From contig NZ_BDBZ01000015.1 in NCBI RefSeq assembly GCF_001613245.1, forward strand, positions 26,151 to 90,150: a stretch of 64,000 nt of DNA. Reading direction: 5' to 3'. A model generated the notes under the pieces. That model was given only the letters and a program-made list of their open reading frames with translations. It made no database searches and was not told where the DNA came from. Position numbers and translations under genes: made by a program. The DNA is from Nocardia speluncae NBRC 108251 (GTDB lineage: Bacteria > Actinomycetota > Actinomycetes > Mycobacteriales > Mycobacteriaceae). Positions 37,487 to 46,051 of this stretch are shown here, one piece after another. Numbering within the stretch: the first letter of the stretch is position 1; every line of letters starts with the position of its first letter.

Positions 37487-39538
37487 GTGTCCTCTATCGA
37501 AATCGCCCGGCCCGCACCTCGCACTCTGCCAACTGCCGCGGGGGAGGGTGAGGCCGGATTCCCGTTCTCGGCGGTGATCGGTCAGGAACAGTTGCAGCTC
37601 GCGCTGATCTTGTGCGCGGTGCACCCGGGCATCGGCGGTGTGCTGGTGCGCGGCGAGAAAGGGACCGCGAAATCGACGGCGGTGCGGGCGCTGGCACGGC
37701 TGCTGCCACCGGTGGTGGACGAATCGGGGGCACGCCCCGCGCGGCTGGTGGAACTTCCGGTGGGCGCGACCGAGGACCGAGTGGTCGGATCGCTCGATCT
37801 GGAGCGGGTGCTACGCGACGGCGAACAGGCGTTCCGGCCCGGTCTGCTGGCCGCGGCCCATCACGGCGTGCTGTATGTGGACGAGGTCAACCTGCTGCAC
37901 GATCACCTGGTCGACGTGCTGCTCGATGCGGCGGCGATGGGCCGGGTGCATATAGAACGCGACGGGGTCTCCCATTCGCATCCGGCCCGTTTCGTGCTGG
38001 TGGGCACCATGAACCCGGAGGAGGGCGAGCTGCGTCCGCAGCTGCTGGATCGCTTCGGCCTCACCGTGGACGTGACCGCCTCCCGTGACGTGGACGTGCG
38101 AATGGCCGTGGTGCGGCGGCGCCTGGACTACGAGGCCGACCCGGCCGGTTTCGCGGCAGCCTGTGCTCCCGCGGACGCCGAGATCGCCGACCGGATCCTC
38201 ACCGCGCGCGACCGGCTACCCGGTATCGCGCTCGACGATGTGGAACTGCGCCGGATCGCGTCCGTATGCGCAGCTTTCGACGTGGATGGGATGCGCGGCG
38301 ATCTGGTGGTCGCCCGCACCGCCACTGCCCACGCCGCCTGGTGCGGTCGCGACACCGTCACCGCCGACGATGTGCGAATCGCGGCCGAACTGGCCCTACC
38401 GCATCGGCGCCGCCGGGACCCGTTCGACGAACCGGGGATCACGCCCGAACAGCTGGACGAGGCGATGCGCGAGGCCGCGGACCAGGCCGACCGGCCCGAA
38501 TCCACGGAAGAACCGTGCGGTGAATCGGATGCCGGGTCGCCGGAAGACGGCCCCGGCGGCGGCGACCGGCCCGACAACGACCCGGCCGGTCCCGGTGGCG
38601 GTGCGGGGCAGCCGGAGGACGATCCCGACGGCCCAGGCGGCGGACAGCCGGCCGCCGGATCCGGGGAGGATTCGGCGAAATCGGGTGGCCCGGCGGGTTC
38701 CGGACAAGCCTCGACCCCGGCCGCGGCGCCGGTGCGGCCACCGCGCTGGGAAGTTCCCGGGCTGGGGGAGGGCGCCCCCGGACGTCGCTCCCGCGCCCGA
38801 ACCCGGCAGGGCCGCGTCGTCAATGCGACTCCCGATCTCACCGGCGGCCTGCATCTGCTCGGCACGCTACAGGCCGCAGCACCGCAGCAGTGGGTCCGCG
38901 GTCGCCGGACCGGGCCGTTGCGGCTGGCCGCGCCGGACCTGCGCGGCGCCTACCGGGAAGGGCGGGAAGGCAACCTGGTGGTGTTCGTGGTGGACACCTC
39001 CGGTTCCATGGCCGCCCGCGACCGGCTGTCGGCGGTGACCGGGGCGGTCGTCACCCTGCTGCGCGATGCCTACCAGCGGCGCGACAAGGTCGCGGTGATC
39101 GCGGTGCGGGGTAGCGTTGCCGAACTCGTCCTGCCCCCGACCTCGTCGACCGATATCGCGGTGCGCCGCCTTGCCGGCCTGCGCACCGGTGGAAAAACCC
39201 CGCTCGCCACGGGACTGCGGAAAGCCCATGAGGTGGTGCGCCGGGAACGGGTGCGCGACCCGCGCCGCCGGCCGATGCTGGTGCTGCTCACCGACGGCCG
39301 GGCCACCGGCGGAACCGACCCGGTGCCGCGGGCCCGGGCGAGCGCGGCCGGGCTGGCGCGCGACGGTATCGCCTCGATCGTCATCGACTGCGAACGCGGC
39401 ATGGTGCGGCTCGGTTTGGCGGCCGAACTGGCGGCGGCATTGCGCGGCACCGTAGTCCGGTTGACCGAGCTGACCGGATCGGCAGTCGCCGACACCGTCC
39501 GTACGGGTGCGTCCGGCACCGGTGCGCGCGCGGCGTAA
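37487..39538 (+). CDS. ChlI/ChlD-type metal chelatase ATPase subunit
   Basis: This 683-residue protein fuses two chelatase subunits. The N-terminal AAA+ domain (about 20-310) has Walker [10 protein letters not shown], a VDEVNLL Walker B and [19 protein letters not shown] Gly/Pro/Asp-rich linker (about 320-440) follows, then a VWA domain with the MIDAS motif DTSGSMAA near residue 505. It resembles Rv2850c, annotated as a possible magnesium chelatase. Next to cobO and cobB it is more likely to serve cobalt insertion in corrin synthesis; no CobN gene is in the window to confirm this. Confidence 0.88.
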   Translation: MSSIEIARPAPRTLPTAAGEGEAGFPFSAVIGQEQLQLALILCAVHPGIGGVLVRGEKGTAKSTAVRALARLLPPVVDESGARPARLVELPVGATEDRVVGSLDLERVLRDGEQAFRPGLLAAAHHGVLYVDEVNLLHDHLVDVLLDAAAMGRVHIERDGVSHSHPARFVLVGTMNPEEGELRPQLLDRFGLTVDVTASRDVDVRMAVVRRRLDYEADPAGFAAACAPADAEIADRILTARDRLPGIALDDVELRRIASVCAAFDVDGMRGDLVVARTATAHAAWCGRDTVTADDVRIAAELALPHRRRRDPFDEPGITPEQLDEAMREAADQADRPESTEEPCGESDAGSPEDGPGGGDRPDNDPAGPGGGAGQPEDDPDGPGGGQPAAGSGEDSAKSGGPAGSGQASTPAAAPVRPPRWEVPGLGEGAPGRRSRARTRQGRVVNATPDLTGGLHLLGTLQAAAPQQWVRGRRTGPLRLAAPDLRGAYREGREGNLVVFVVDTSGSMAARDRLSAVTGAVVTLLRDAYQRRDKVAVIAVRGSVAELVLPPTSSTDIAVRRLAGLRTGGKTPLATGLRKAHEVVRRERVRDPRRRPMLVLLTDGRATGGTDPVPRARASAAGLARDGIASIVIDCERGMVRLGLAAELAAALRGTVVRLTELTGSAVADTVRTGASGTGARAA

Positions 39539-39585
39539 CCGATACCGCCGCCCACTGCGAAATACATTGAGACCGAGGAGATCAC

Positions 39586-40200
39586 ATGCCCAAAGGGGTG
39601 CCGGAAAGTGTGCCCGACGACGGGCTGACCACACGCCAGCGGCGTAATCAGCCGGTGCTCGCCGTCCACACAGGCCCGGGTAAGGGGAAATCCACAGCGG
39701 CGTTCGGCATGGCGTTGCGGGCCTGGAACCAGGGCTTCGATCTCGCGGTCTTCCAGTTCGTGAAAAGCGCCAAATGGAAGGTCGGGGAAGAGGCGGTCTT
39801 CCGTGAGCTGGGCCGGTTGCACGAGGAGACCGGTGCCGGTGCACCGGTGCAGTGGCACAAGATGGGTGAGGGCTGGTCGTGGAGTCGTAAGGCCGGGACC
39901 GAAACCGATCACGCCGCCGCCGCGCTGGCCGGCTGGCGTGAGATCGCCCGCCGGTTACAGGCCGAGGAACACCGCTTCTACGTACTGGACGAATTCACCT
40001 ACCCACTGAAATGGGGGTGGGTCGACGTGGACGAGGTCGTCGACACCCTGCAGCAGCGGTCCGGCCACCAGCATGTGGTGGTGACCGGGCGGGACGCCCC
40101 CGCGGCCTTGATCGAGGCCGCGGACCTGGTTACCGAGATGACGAAGGTGCGCCATCCGATGGACGCGGGGCGGAAGGGGCAGCGAGGTATCGAATGGTGA
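39586..40200 (+). CDS. cobO: Cob(I)yrinic acid a,c-diamide adenosyltransferase
   Basis: The 204-residue protein has the CobO/BtuR P-loop HTGPGKGKSTAAFGMALRA (residues 25-43), FQFVKSAKWKVGEE and VLDEFTYPLKWGWVD. It transfers the adenosyl group from ATP to cobalt(I) corrinoids. Length is typical. GAGGAG at 39573-39578 precedes the ATG. It lies between the chelatase gene and cobB in one run of corrin genes. Confidence 0.96.
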   Translation: MPKGVPESVPDDGLTTRQRRNQPVLAVHTGPGKGKSTAAFGMALRAWNQGFDLAVFQFVKSAKWKVGEEAVFRELGRLHEETGAGAPVQWHKMGEGWSWSRKAGTETDHAAAALAGWREIARRLQAEEHRFYVLDEFTYPLKWGWVDVDEVVDTLQQRSGHQHVVVTGRDAPAALIEAADLVTEMTKVRHPMDAGRKGQRGIEW

Positions 40201-40246
40201 GCCGACCCGGCGGCCGGCCGGTGCCCTTGCACGCGGGCCTACCGCG

Positions 40247-41647
40247 GTGATCACCGCCGCCGGGATCGTCCTCGCCGCGCCGGCATCCGGTAGCGGCAAG
40301 ACCACCGTCGCGACCGGACTGATCGGCGCGCTGCGCCGGGCAGGGCATCAGGTCGCGCCGTTCAAGGTGGGGCCGGACTATATCGACCCCGGCTACCACG
40401 GCTTGGCGGCCGGCAGACCCGGCCGCAACCTCGATCCGGTGCTGGTCGGCCGGGACCGGATCGCCCCCCTGTACCGCTACGGCTCACGCGGCTGCGATCT
40501 CGCCGTCGTAGAGGGGGTGATGGGACTGTTCGACGGCCGGATCGACGACCGGTCCGCGGATCCTGTCGCCGAGGGGTCCACGGCACAGGTCGCGAGCCTG
40601 CTGGGCCTTCCGGTGATCCTCGTCGTGGACGCGCGCGGGCACAGCCAGAGCCTGGCCGCGCTGCTGCACGGGTTCGCGACCTTCGATTCCGGGGTGCGGC
40701 TGGGCGGGGTGATCCTTAATCGGGTCGGCAGCGAGCGGCATGAACAGGTTCTGCGTGCGGCCTGCGATCGGGTCGGGCTGCCAGTGCTCGGCGCCTTGCC
40801 CAGGTTGGCCGAACTCGAGGTCCCGTCCCGGCATCTGGGCCTGATCCCGGCGGTCGAACACGGCAGCGCGGCGCTACGTGCGGTCGCTGCGATGACGGAC
40901 CTGGTTGCCCGCCATATCGACCTGGCCGCTGTCGCTGCCCTCGCTGTTGCCCCGGGCCCGGGGACAGTGTGGGATCCGGTGCAAGCGAGCACAGTAGCGA
41001 CTTCTGCCGGGACGGGTCCGGTGATCGCCATGGCGGGTGGTTCGGCGTTCACGTTCGGCTACGCCGAGCACCGGGAGCTGCTCGCCGCCGCCGGAGCGGA
41101 GGTCGCGGTGTTCGATCCGCTGCACGATCCGCTGCCAGCCGCTGCCGCCGGTCTGGTTCTGCCGGGCGGCTTTCCGGAGGAACATGCGGAGGCGCTCGCC
41201 GGCAATGCTGTGCTCCGGGCCGCGGTGGCCGAACAGGTGCGGAGTGGGTTGCCGGTCCATGCCGAATGCGCGGGTCTGCTCTACCTCGCTGCATCGTTGG
41301 ACGGTCACCCGATGGCGGGTGTCCTCGATTCGGTCGCCGAATTCGGTCCGCGCCTGACCCTCGGCTACCGAGAGGCCGTCGCCCTGGCCGATTCCCCGCT
41401 GTGGCGGGCGGGTGAACGAGTGCTCGGCCACGAATTCCACCGGACCCGCCTGGTCGCCACCAGTACCCCGAGTGCCGCCTGGGCCTGGCGCGCGGGTCGT
41501 GAGCAGATCAGAGAAGGGGCCCTCGTGCACCAGGTGCATGCCTCCTATCTGCACACCCACCCCGCAGGGAACCCGGTCGCTGTGCACCGCTTCGTTTCCG
41601 CCGCACGCGTTCACCAGCGTGCGGTTGCCGCCGCGACCAGCCCGTGA
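40247..41647 (+). CDS. cobB: Cobyrinate a,c-diamide synthase
   Basis: The 466-residue protein has an N-terminal P-loop domain (LAAPASGSGKTTVATGLIG, residues 8-26; FKVGPDYIDPGYH) and a C-terminal glutamine amidotransferase domain with the nucleophilic Cys in HAECAGLLYL. It amidates the a and c carboxylates of cobyrinate. The GTG start lies 46 bases after cobO, and the stop overlaps the next gene by four bases. It matches Rv2848c. Length is normal for the family. Confidence 0.95.
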   Translation: MITAAGIVLAAPASGSGKTTVATGLIGALRRAGHQVAPFKVGPDYIDPGYHGLAAGRPGRNLDPVLVGRDRIAPLYRYGSRGCDLAVVEGVMGLFDGRIDDRSADPVAEGSTAQVASLLGLPVILVVDARGHSQSLAALLHGFATFDSGVRLGGVILNRVGSERHEQVLRAACDRVGLPVLGALPRLAELEVPSRHLGLIPAVEHGSAALRAVAAMTDLVARHIDLAAVAALAVAPGPGTVWDPVQASTVATSAGTGPVIAMAGGSAFTFGYAEHRELLAAAGAEVAVFDPLHDPLPAAAAGLVLPGGFPEEHAEALAGNAVLRAAVAEQVRSGLPVHAECAGLLYLAASLDGHPMAGVLDSVAEFGPRLTLGYREAVALADSPLWRAGERVLGHEFHRTRLVATSTPSAAWAWRAGREQIREGALVHQVHASYLHTHPAGNPVAVHRFVSAARVHQRAVAAATSP

Positions 41648-42057
41648 CCTCCCCGGCTACCACCACACCGGCACCCGGCCTCGCTGTCGGCCTGGGGCTG
41701 CGCCCCGGCCGGCCCGCCGAGCACATCCTGGCGGTGCTGGACGCCGCATTTCCCGTCGGGCGGATCGCCTGCCTTGCGACTATCGACCGGCGCGCCGGCG
41801 AACCGGGATTGTGCCGGGCCGCCGAGCGGCTGGGGGTGCCGCTACTCGGTTTCGACGCCGCCCAGCTCGCGAACGTCCAAGTACCCAACTCATCCAGCAG
41901 AGTGATGGAAGTATTCGGCATTCCCGGCGTCGCCGAGGCCGCAGCGCTGCTGGCCGGCTCCGGCCCACTACTGGTACCGCGGCGAGTGGTATCGGGTGTG
42001 GTGATCGCTGCGGCCGCCACTCGCGGCGCGGAGGAGATCACCGGTGTAGTGGGTTGA
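41644..42057 (+). CDS. cobE: CobE / CbiG C-terminal-like cobalamin protein
   Basis: The 137-residue protein has the CobE/CbiG_C signature: a GLGLRPGRPAEHIL start (residues 17-30), LATIDRRAGEPGLCRAAERLGVPLLGF, and VFGIPGVAEAAALLAGSG. CobE and the C-terminal half of CbiG act early in corrin ring contraction, though the exact role of CobE is uncertain. It overlaps cobB (GTGA), so translation is coupled. The alternative is a CbiG fragment whose N-terminal half lies elsewhere; none is seen here. Confidence 0.75.
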   Translation: MTSPATTTPAPGLAVGLGLRPGRPAEHILAVLDAAFPVGRIACLATIDRRAGEPGLCRAAERLGVPLLGFDAAQLANVQVPNSSSRVMEVFGIPGVAEAAALLAGSGPLLVPRRVVSGVVIAAAATRGAEEITGVVG

Positions 42058-42466
42058 TCCACTCCACCTCGGGGAACCGTGCGAAGTCGGTATCGAACGA
42101 GCACACAGCCACACCGTGTTCGATCGCCAGAGCTGCGAGGTGTGCATCGGGCACCAGGTTCCCCGTCGCATAGTGATCGTCGACGAGCCGACCGAGGACC
42201 CGGCGATGCCGGTCGGTCGGCAGCGGGATCCAGGCCATATCGTGATCCAGCCATTCGTCTACGTAGCCCCATGCTTCCCGGCCGGTCATCGGCGCGGTAA
42301 AGATCTTCGGGTGAGTGGCGATTCGGATAAAACCGACGAGGCTGTGCCACGGGAATCCGACTCGGACATCACCGTTCATCGCCTCCTCGAACCACGTATG
42401 CGCAATCTGATGGTGGGGACTGCTCTCGTCCACCGCATACAGCAGTACGTTGACGTCGATGATCAC
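42038..42466 (-). CDS. vapC: VapC-type PIN-domain toxin
   Basis: The 142-residue protein is a PIN ribonuclease with the acidic residues in place: Asp4 (MIIDVN), an acidic position in the middle, Asp in LVPDAHLAALA (about 107) and Asp in CSFDTDFARF (about 124-126). VapC toxins cut tRNA or rRNA. It overlaps vapB by four bases (ATGA), and its 3' end overlaps cobE by 20 bases tail to tail, an unusually tight junction with the cobalamin genes. Confidence 0.88.
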   Translation of the reverse strand: MIIDVNVLLYAVDESSPHHQIAHTWFEEAMNGDVRVGFPWHSLVGFIRIATHPKIFTAPMTGREAWGYVDEWLDHDMAWIPLPTDRHRRVLGRLVDDHYATGNLVPDAHLAALAIEHGVAVCSFDTDFARFPEVEWINPLHR

Positions 42467-42705
42467 GGTTGCCCAGGGTAGGGATCGTCGAGCATATCGA
42501 GCACTTCCGAGTTACGGGACAGGTCGACTCGGGCGCCCAGCGCGCGGGTCCGCTGCCGGAACGAGCGCGGGGGCACACTCGGCCGGTGGTGGATCCCGGC
42601 TCGGACCAGTTCGTTGACTGCCTCACCGAGGCCGATACCCCGTTCCCGCCGGAGGCGCTCCGCGGCGGCGAGCACGTCACTGTCGAGGCGAATTGTAGTT
42701 CGCAT
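42463..42705 (-). CDS. vapB: VapB-type ribbon-helix-helix antitoxin
   Basis: The 80-residue protein starts with the RHH motif MRTTIRLDSDVLAAAERLRR (residues 1-20) and GLGEAVNELVRAG (25-37), followed by a flexible acidic tail (VLDMLDDPYPG) that should wrap the toxin. It would bind its own promoter and neutralise VapC. A palindrome with 12-bp arms starts 13 bp upstream of the start codon, the expected place for its operator. No strong ribosome site is visible. Confidence 0.85.
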   Translation of the reverse strand: MRTTIRLDSDVLAAAERLRRERGIGLGEAVNELVRAGIHHRPSVPPRSFRQRTRALGARVDLSRNSEVLDMLDDPYPGQP

Positions 42706-42717
42706 AGTGCAAGGCTA

Positions 42718-42750
42718 CATCACTGATTCGTAGTAAGTGAATCAGTGATG
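42718..42750. promoter_or_regulatory. Perfect inverted repeat at vapB promoter
   Basis: CATCACTGATTC (42718-42729) and GAATCAGTGATG (42739-42750) are perfect 12-bp arms around a 9-bp spacer. It lies directly upstream of vapB on the minus strand and 38 bp from the end of the next minus-strand gene. The position and length fit an antitoxin operator; a terminator for the upstream gene is possible, because the arms could form a hairpin. Confidence 0.6.
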
Positions 42751-42788
42751 CAGGGTGTACGTAGGTGCACCGTGCTCAACTGCATGCC

Positions 42789-43919
42789 TCAATGGGCGAC
42801 CGACAGCAGATCCGCGAAACCGGTGGGGTCGTGGCGGCCGACGCTGGCGTGTTCGAACAGACCCCACCCTTCGGCGTCACCGCAGCGGGCGTGCGCGATG
42901 TGGTCGGTGACGCCCCATGGGATCCGGCCGGCGATCGCCGGGTCGGTGAGGTCGTAGCGGTTCGCCCATGACCAGTCGCGCCCCTTCCACTGGCCGTGTA
43001 GCCAGTCCGGATCGCCGCCGTAACCGCACCCGATGTGCAGGGGGATGCCGGTGACCGTGCGGATATCGATGGTCAGCGGTTTCCCGTCGGAGGTCCGCAG
43101 TTCCAGGGTCGCGGCCTCCGGGTGGCGGGTGCCGGATCGGTAGTCGATGGTGATGTGTGGCCAGCCCAACTGTTCGACCGAACCGTCCGGGAACACCCGG
43201 ACCGCGTCGTTCAGGGTGCGGTAGCCATCCGGGTTCTCCTGCAGAATCACCACCACCGCGAAATCGTCGAACCGCAGCGGGACGTAGAGCCACCAGAATC
43301 CGCCGGTGCCCTCGGTGGCGGCGCGGCCCGGGGGTTCGGCCTCGCCGACCGGACGGATACCCCACGACCGGTCGCGGGTGCCCATCCACAGGTCCGGATC
43401 GACCGCGATATCTTCGCCGCGGAGCGAGATCGTGCCTGCCCACGACCCGACCTGCGCGAAGCGGGAGGCGTCCAGTGTCGGACGGTTCCCGGCGAGCATC
43501 ACATGGGGTTGTTCCTGGACGGCGGGGAACGAGCCCGTCCAGGTGAGATCCAGGCCGAGTTCGTCGTGGTCGCAGAGCACCCGGATCTTGTGCAGCGGTT
43601 CGACCACTTCGATCCGGTACCCGCCCACCGTCAGGTCCAGGCTGCGGTCGCTGCGGGCGTCGGAGAAGCGCACCGAGGTGATCTCGTCACCGCGGCGCAG
43701 TGCCGCGTAGGCGTCGACGACGCCCAGGTTGGGGTATACGCCGAAGCCGGTGACCAGCATGGTCGCGCCGTCCCGGTTGTGCGCGTTGAAATAGCTGCGG
43801 TCGTAGAAGTTGCGGTCGCTGGTGGCGGCGCGCGCGATCGGCAGCGGGGTTTGGTGGATCGGGTATTCGTCGAGAGGGCCCGGGGTCGAAGCGGGTGTGC
43901 GTGCGGTCTTCTCGCTCAT
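42789..43919 (-). CDS. Conserved hypothetical, paired with phosphotransferase
   Basis: I do not recognise a catalytic site in this 376-residue soluble protein. It has alternating beta-rich segments with GFGVYPNLGVVDAYA, VRFSDARSDR and GGFWWLYVPLRFDDFAVVV, a pattern like the DUF7064/7065 or CrtC/AttH lipocalin-like proteins that often accompany aminoglycoside-phosphotransferase-like genes in mycobacteria and relatives. The start at 43919 (MSEKTAR) leaves one base between it and the upstream phosphotransferase gene, so the two are surely co-expressed. A role with hydrophobic substrates is inference. Confidence 0.7.
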   Translation of the reverse strand: MSEKTARTPASTPGPLDEYPIHQTPLPIARAATSDRNFYDRSYFNAHNRDGATMLVTGFGVYPNLGVVDAYAALRRGDEITSVRFSDARSDRSLDLTVGGYRIEVVEPLHKIRVLCDHDELGLDLTWTGSFPAVQEQPHVMLAGNRPTLDASRFAQVGSWAGTISLRGEDIAVDPDLWMGTRDRSWGIRPVGEAEPPGRAATEGTGGFWWLYVPLRFDDFAVVVILQENPDGYRTLNDAVRVFPDGSVEQLGWPHITIDYRSGTRHPEAATLELRTSDGKPLTIDIRTVTGIPLHIGCGYGGDPDWLHGQWKGRDWSWANRYDLTDPAIAGRIPWGVTDHIAHARCGDAEGWGLFEHASVGRHDPTGFADLLSVAH

Positions 43920-43920
43920 C

Positions 43921-45051
43921 TCAATCCCATCCGTAGGTGCCGTCGAGCATGGCCTCCAGGGTGGCCCGATGCATGATGTAGTCGTCGCGGTCGGCGGGAG
44001 CGGTGTCCTCACCCATATGGATCATCCGGCGTTTGATGCGGGCCATCACGATCGCGTGCCGTAGCGCGGCGTAGGTGAGGTGGAAATCCAGGTCGCGTAC
44101 GGTGTGGCCGGTCAGCTCCTCGTACTGCGCGACCACCTCGTCGCGGCGCAGGAAATCGGGCAGCCCGGGCATATCGAAGCCGGTAGCGATGTCCTGGAAG
44201 AACCTGTGCAGGAAGATCATCCAGGCCAGGTCCAGTTCCCGCGGGCCCAGTGCCGCCATTTCCCAGTCCAGTATCGCGGCCGGCGTGCAACCGTCGTAGA
44301 TGATGTTTCCGGGGCGGGCGTCGCCCCAGCTCAGGACATCGGGGCCGGGATCGTCCGGGAAATTGTGTTCCAGCCAGTCGAAGGCCCGCTCGATCAACGG
44401 GATCTCGAAACCGTCGTCCACCAGCGCCCAGCGGTACCAGTCCCGCTGGGCGGCGAGGTGGCGGCGCAGCGCCGGGCCGGGCCCGTCCAACTCCGGGAAT
44501 CGCCGGGCCGGTTCGGTGATCGCGTGGATCCGGGCGAGTACATCGAGGGTGTTGTGGGTCAGCTCGGCCCGCTCGGCAGGTGCCGCGTCGTACAACCAGC
44601 CTGCGAACACGTACGGCGGGTTGTCGCCGGGTATGCGGCCTTCGACCCGATCCATGACGAAGAACGGGGCACCGCACACGGTGTCGTCGGTTTCCAGCCA
44701 GCGCAGTGGTGGTACCGGTACATCGGTGCGGGCGGCGACCTCGCCGATGATCCGGTACTGCAGCGGCAGATCGTAGTCCCGGAACACCGGGAACGCTCCC
44801 GCTTCCGGCACCATCCGCGCGACGTAGGACCCCTCCTGTGGTGCCCCGGCTGATTTCCACCGGGCGTCGAACAACACCGACGCGCTGGACAGCCCACCGG
44901 ACAGGGGCCGGTGCAGCGATTCGATCACCGGCGGTTCGTCGGCGGCCACCCGCGCCTGTAACCAGCCGGTGAGCTGGGCGGCGAGGGTGTCCAGATCGCG
45001 TTCGCTGGTGGTGAGCTGCAGATGCTCGGTGGGGTCTATCTCATCGGGCAT
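43921..45051 (-). CDS. Phosphotransferase family protein (APH/ACAD10-like)
   Basis: The 376-residue protein has the aminoglycoside-phosphotransferase/choline-kinase fold: a nucleotide loop near LSGGLSSASVLFDAR, GAPFFVMDRVEGR, the catalytic loop LSWGDARPGNII (Trp where most have His) and ILDWEMAALG. Proteins of this branch are related to the kinase domain of ACAD10 and probably act on lipid-linked or hydroxyacyl substrates rather than drugs. The second ATG (45051) is chosen, with AGGAGG six bases upstream; one at 45054 is the alternative. A KstR-like palindrome lies 100 bp upstream. Confidence 0.82.
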   Translation of the reverse strand: MPDEIDPTEHLQLTTSERDLDTLAAQLTGWLQARVAADEPPVIESLHRPLSGGLSSASVLFDARWKSAGAPQEGSYVARMVPEAGAFPVFRDYDLPLQYRIIGEVAARTDVPVPPLRWLETDDTVCGAPFFVMDRVEGRIPGDNPPYVFAGWLYDAAPAERAELTHNTLDVLARIHAITEPARRFPELDGPGPALRRHLAAQRDWYRWALVDDGFEIPLIERAFDWLEHNFPDDPGPDVLSWGDARPGNIIYDGCTPAAILDWEMAALGPRELDLAWMIFLHRFFQDIATGFDMPGLPDFLRRDEVVAQYEELTGHTVRDLDFHLTYAALRHAIVMARIKRRMIHMGEDTAPADRDDYIMHRATLEAMLDGTYGWD

Positions 45052-45151
45052 CATCGTCCTCCTGACGCCATCGTCCACGGTGCGCGGGCCGGCTCGGATC
45101 GTCACTCGAGCGCTGGTGGCATCGGGGATTCCGGCCGCCCGCGTGTCGCAG

Positions 45152-45169
45152 ACTGTAACGCGTTTCAGT
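45152..45169. promoter_or_regulatory. KstR-like palindrome
   Basis: ACTGTAACGCGTTTCAGT is an 18-bp palindrome with only one mismatched pair. Its 14-bp core at 45154-45167 fits the published KstR consensus TNNAACNNGTTNNA. It lies between the divergent phosphotransferase gene and the DUF305 leader ORF. The consensus is degenerate, so binding is inference. Confidence 0.5.
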
Positions 45170-45302
45170 CCGGCGCGGAGGGGATTCGTGTCGATCACCG
45201 AGCGACCGGATCGCCGGTATCGCCACGCGCGCAGCAAGCGCCGACGATAATCGCCGCACGGCCCCGAAAACTCGCCGGCCGGGTCCGCGCAGGAGGTGGA
45301 GA

Positions 45303-45389
45303 ATGGCCGAGCCGACCCGTCGCGGATATCCGGCAGCGCCGGGCGACGAGCCCTCGGGTGCCGGCCGGCCCAGCGAGCGCCGGTGGTGA
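45303..45389 (+). CDS. 28-residue leader ORF before DUF305 gene
   Basis: This short frame has the best ribosome site nearby (AGGAGG at 45291-45296, six bases before the ATG) and encodes a basic, Pro/Gly-rich peptide beginning MAEPTRRGYPAAPG. Its TGA overlaps the GTG start of the DUF305 gene (GTGA). It could be a translational-coupling leader. A frameshift that cut a longer cytoplasmic N terminus from the DUF305 protein is the alternative. Confidence 0.5.
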   Translation: MAEPTRRGYPAAPGDEPSGAGRPSERRW

Positions 45390-46012
45390 AACGCCTGCGC
45401 GAGGCTGTCGCCTATGGCGTTGCGGCCGCGCTACTGCTGGTACTCGGTGCGGCGATACGGCCACTGTTCACCGACGATCCCCCACCTCCGCCAATTCTGT
45501 CGGCCGTCGAACTGGGGTTCGTGCAGGATATGGCCGCGCATCACCATCAGGCGCTGATCATGGTGCAGCGGCTCGAGCCCGGCGCCGACCCCGCCGTCCG
45601 GGGCCTGGCCCAGCAGATCGACGACACCCAGCGAGCCGAAATCGGCATGCTGCTGGGCTGGTTGCGCCTGGCCGGCGCACCGGCTGTCAACTCCGATCCG
45701 ATGGACTGGATGCCCGAGGGAGCACACAGCGGGCATGCCGGGCACAGCCGATCCGCGGTAGCCATGCCCGGTATGGCGACCCAGGAGCAGCTCGACACCC
45801 TGTCCGCGGCGCGTGGGCGCGCGGCGTCGGTGTTGTTCCTCCAGCTCATGCAGGCCCACCACGAGGGCGGTATCGTCATGGCCCGGGTCGCCGACGCGAT
45901 GCTCACCGGTGGTGTGGTGAAACAGATTGCCCGGGAGATGATCACCGGTCAGACCCAGGAGTCCGGTCTGATGGCCCTGCTGCTGACGCAGTTGGTGGCC
46001 GCACCCGGCTGA
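45386..46012 (+). CDS. DUF305 family exported protein
   Basis: The 208-residue protein has an N-terminal membrane anchor (residues about 8-25) and two DUF305 repeats, each marked by a His-rich motif: DMAAHHHQALIMVQRL (about 48-63) and LMQAHHEGGIVMA (about 153-165). DUF305 is a ferritin-like four-helix fold outside the membrane, often in metal-related contexts, with the His residues as possible copper or other metal ligands. The GTG at 45386 overlaps the leader-ORF stop; a GTG one codon earlier, or 45296, are alternatives. Confidence 0.82.
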   Translation: MKRLREAVAYGVAAALLLVLGAAIRPLFTDDPPPPPILSAVELGFVQDMAAHHHQALIMVQRLEPGADPAVRGLAQQIDDTQRAEIGMLLGWLRLAGAPAVNSDPMDWMPEGAHSGHAGHSRSAVAMPGMATQEQLDTLSAARGRAASVLFLQLMQAHHEGGIVMARVADAMLTGGVVKQIAREMITGQTQESGLMALLLTQLVAAPG

Positions 46013-46051
46013 TCCGGAATGATCTTGCGCCGAAACGGGTTACTCCTGGCC

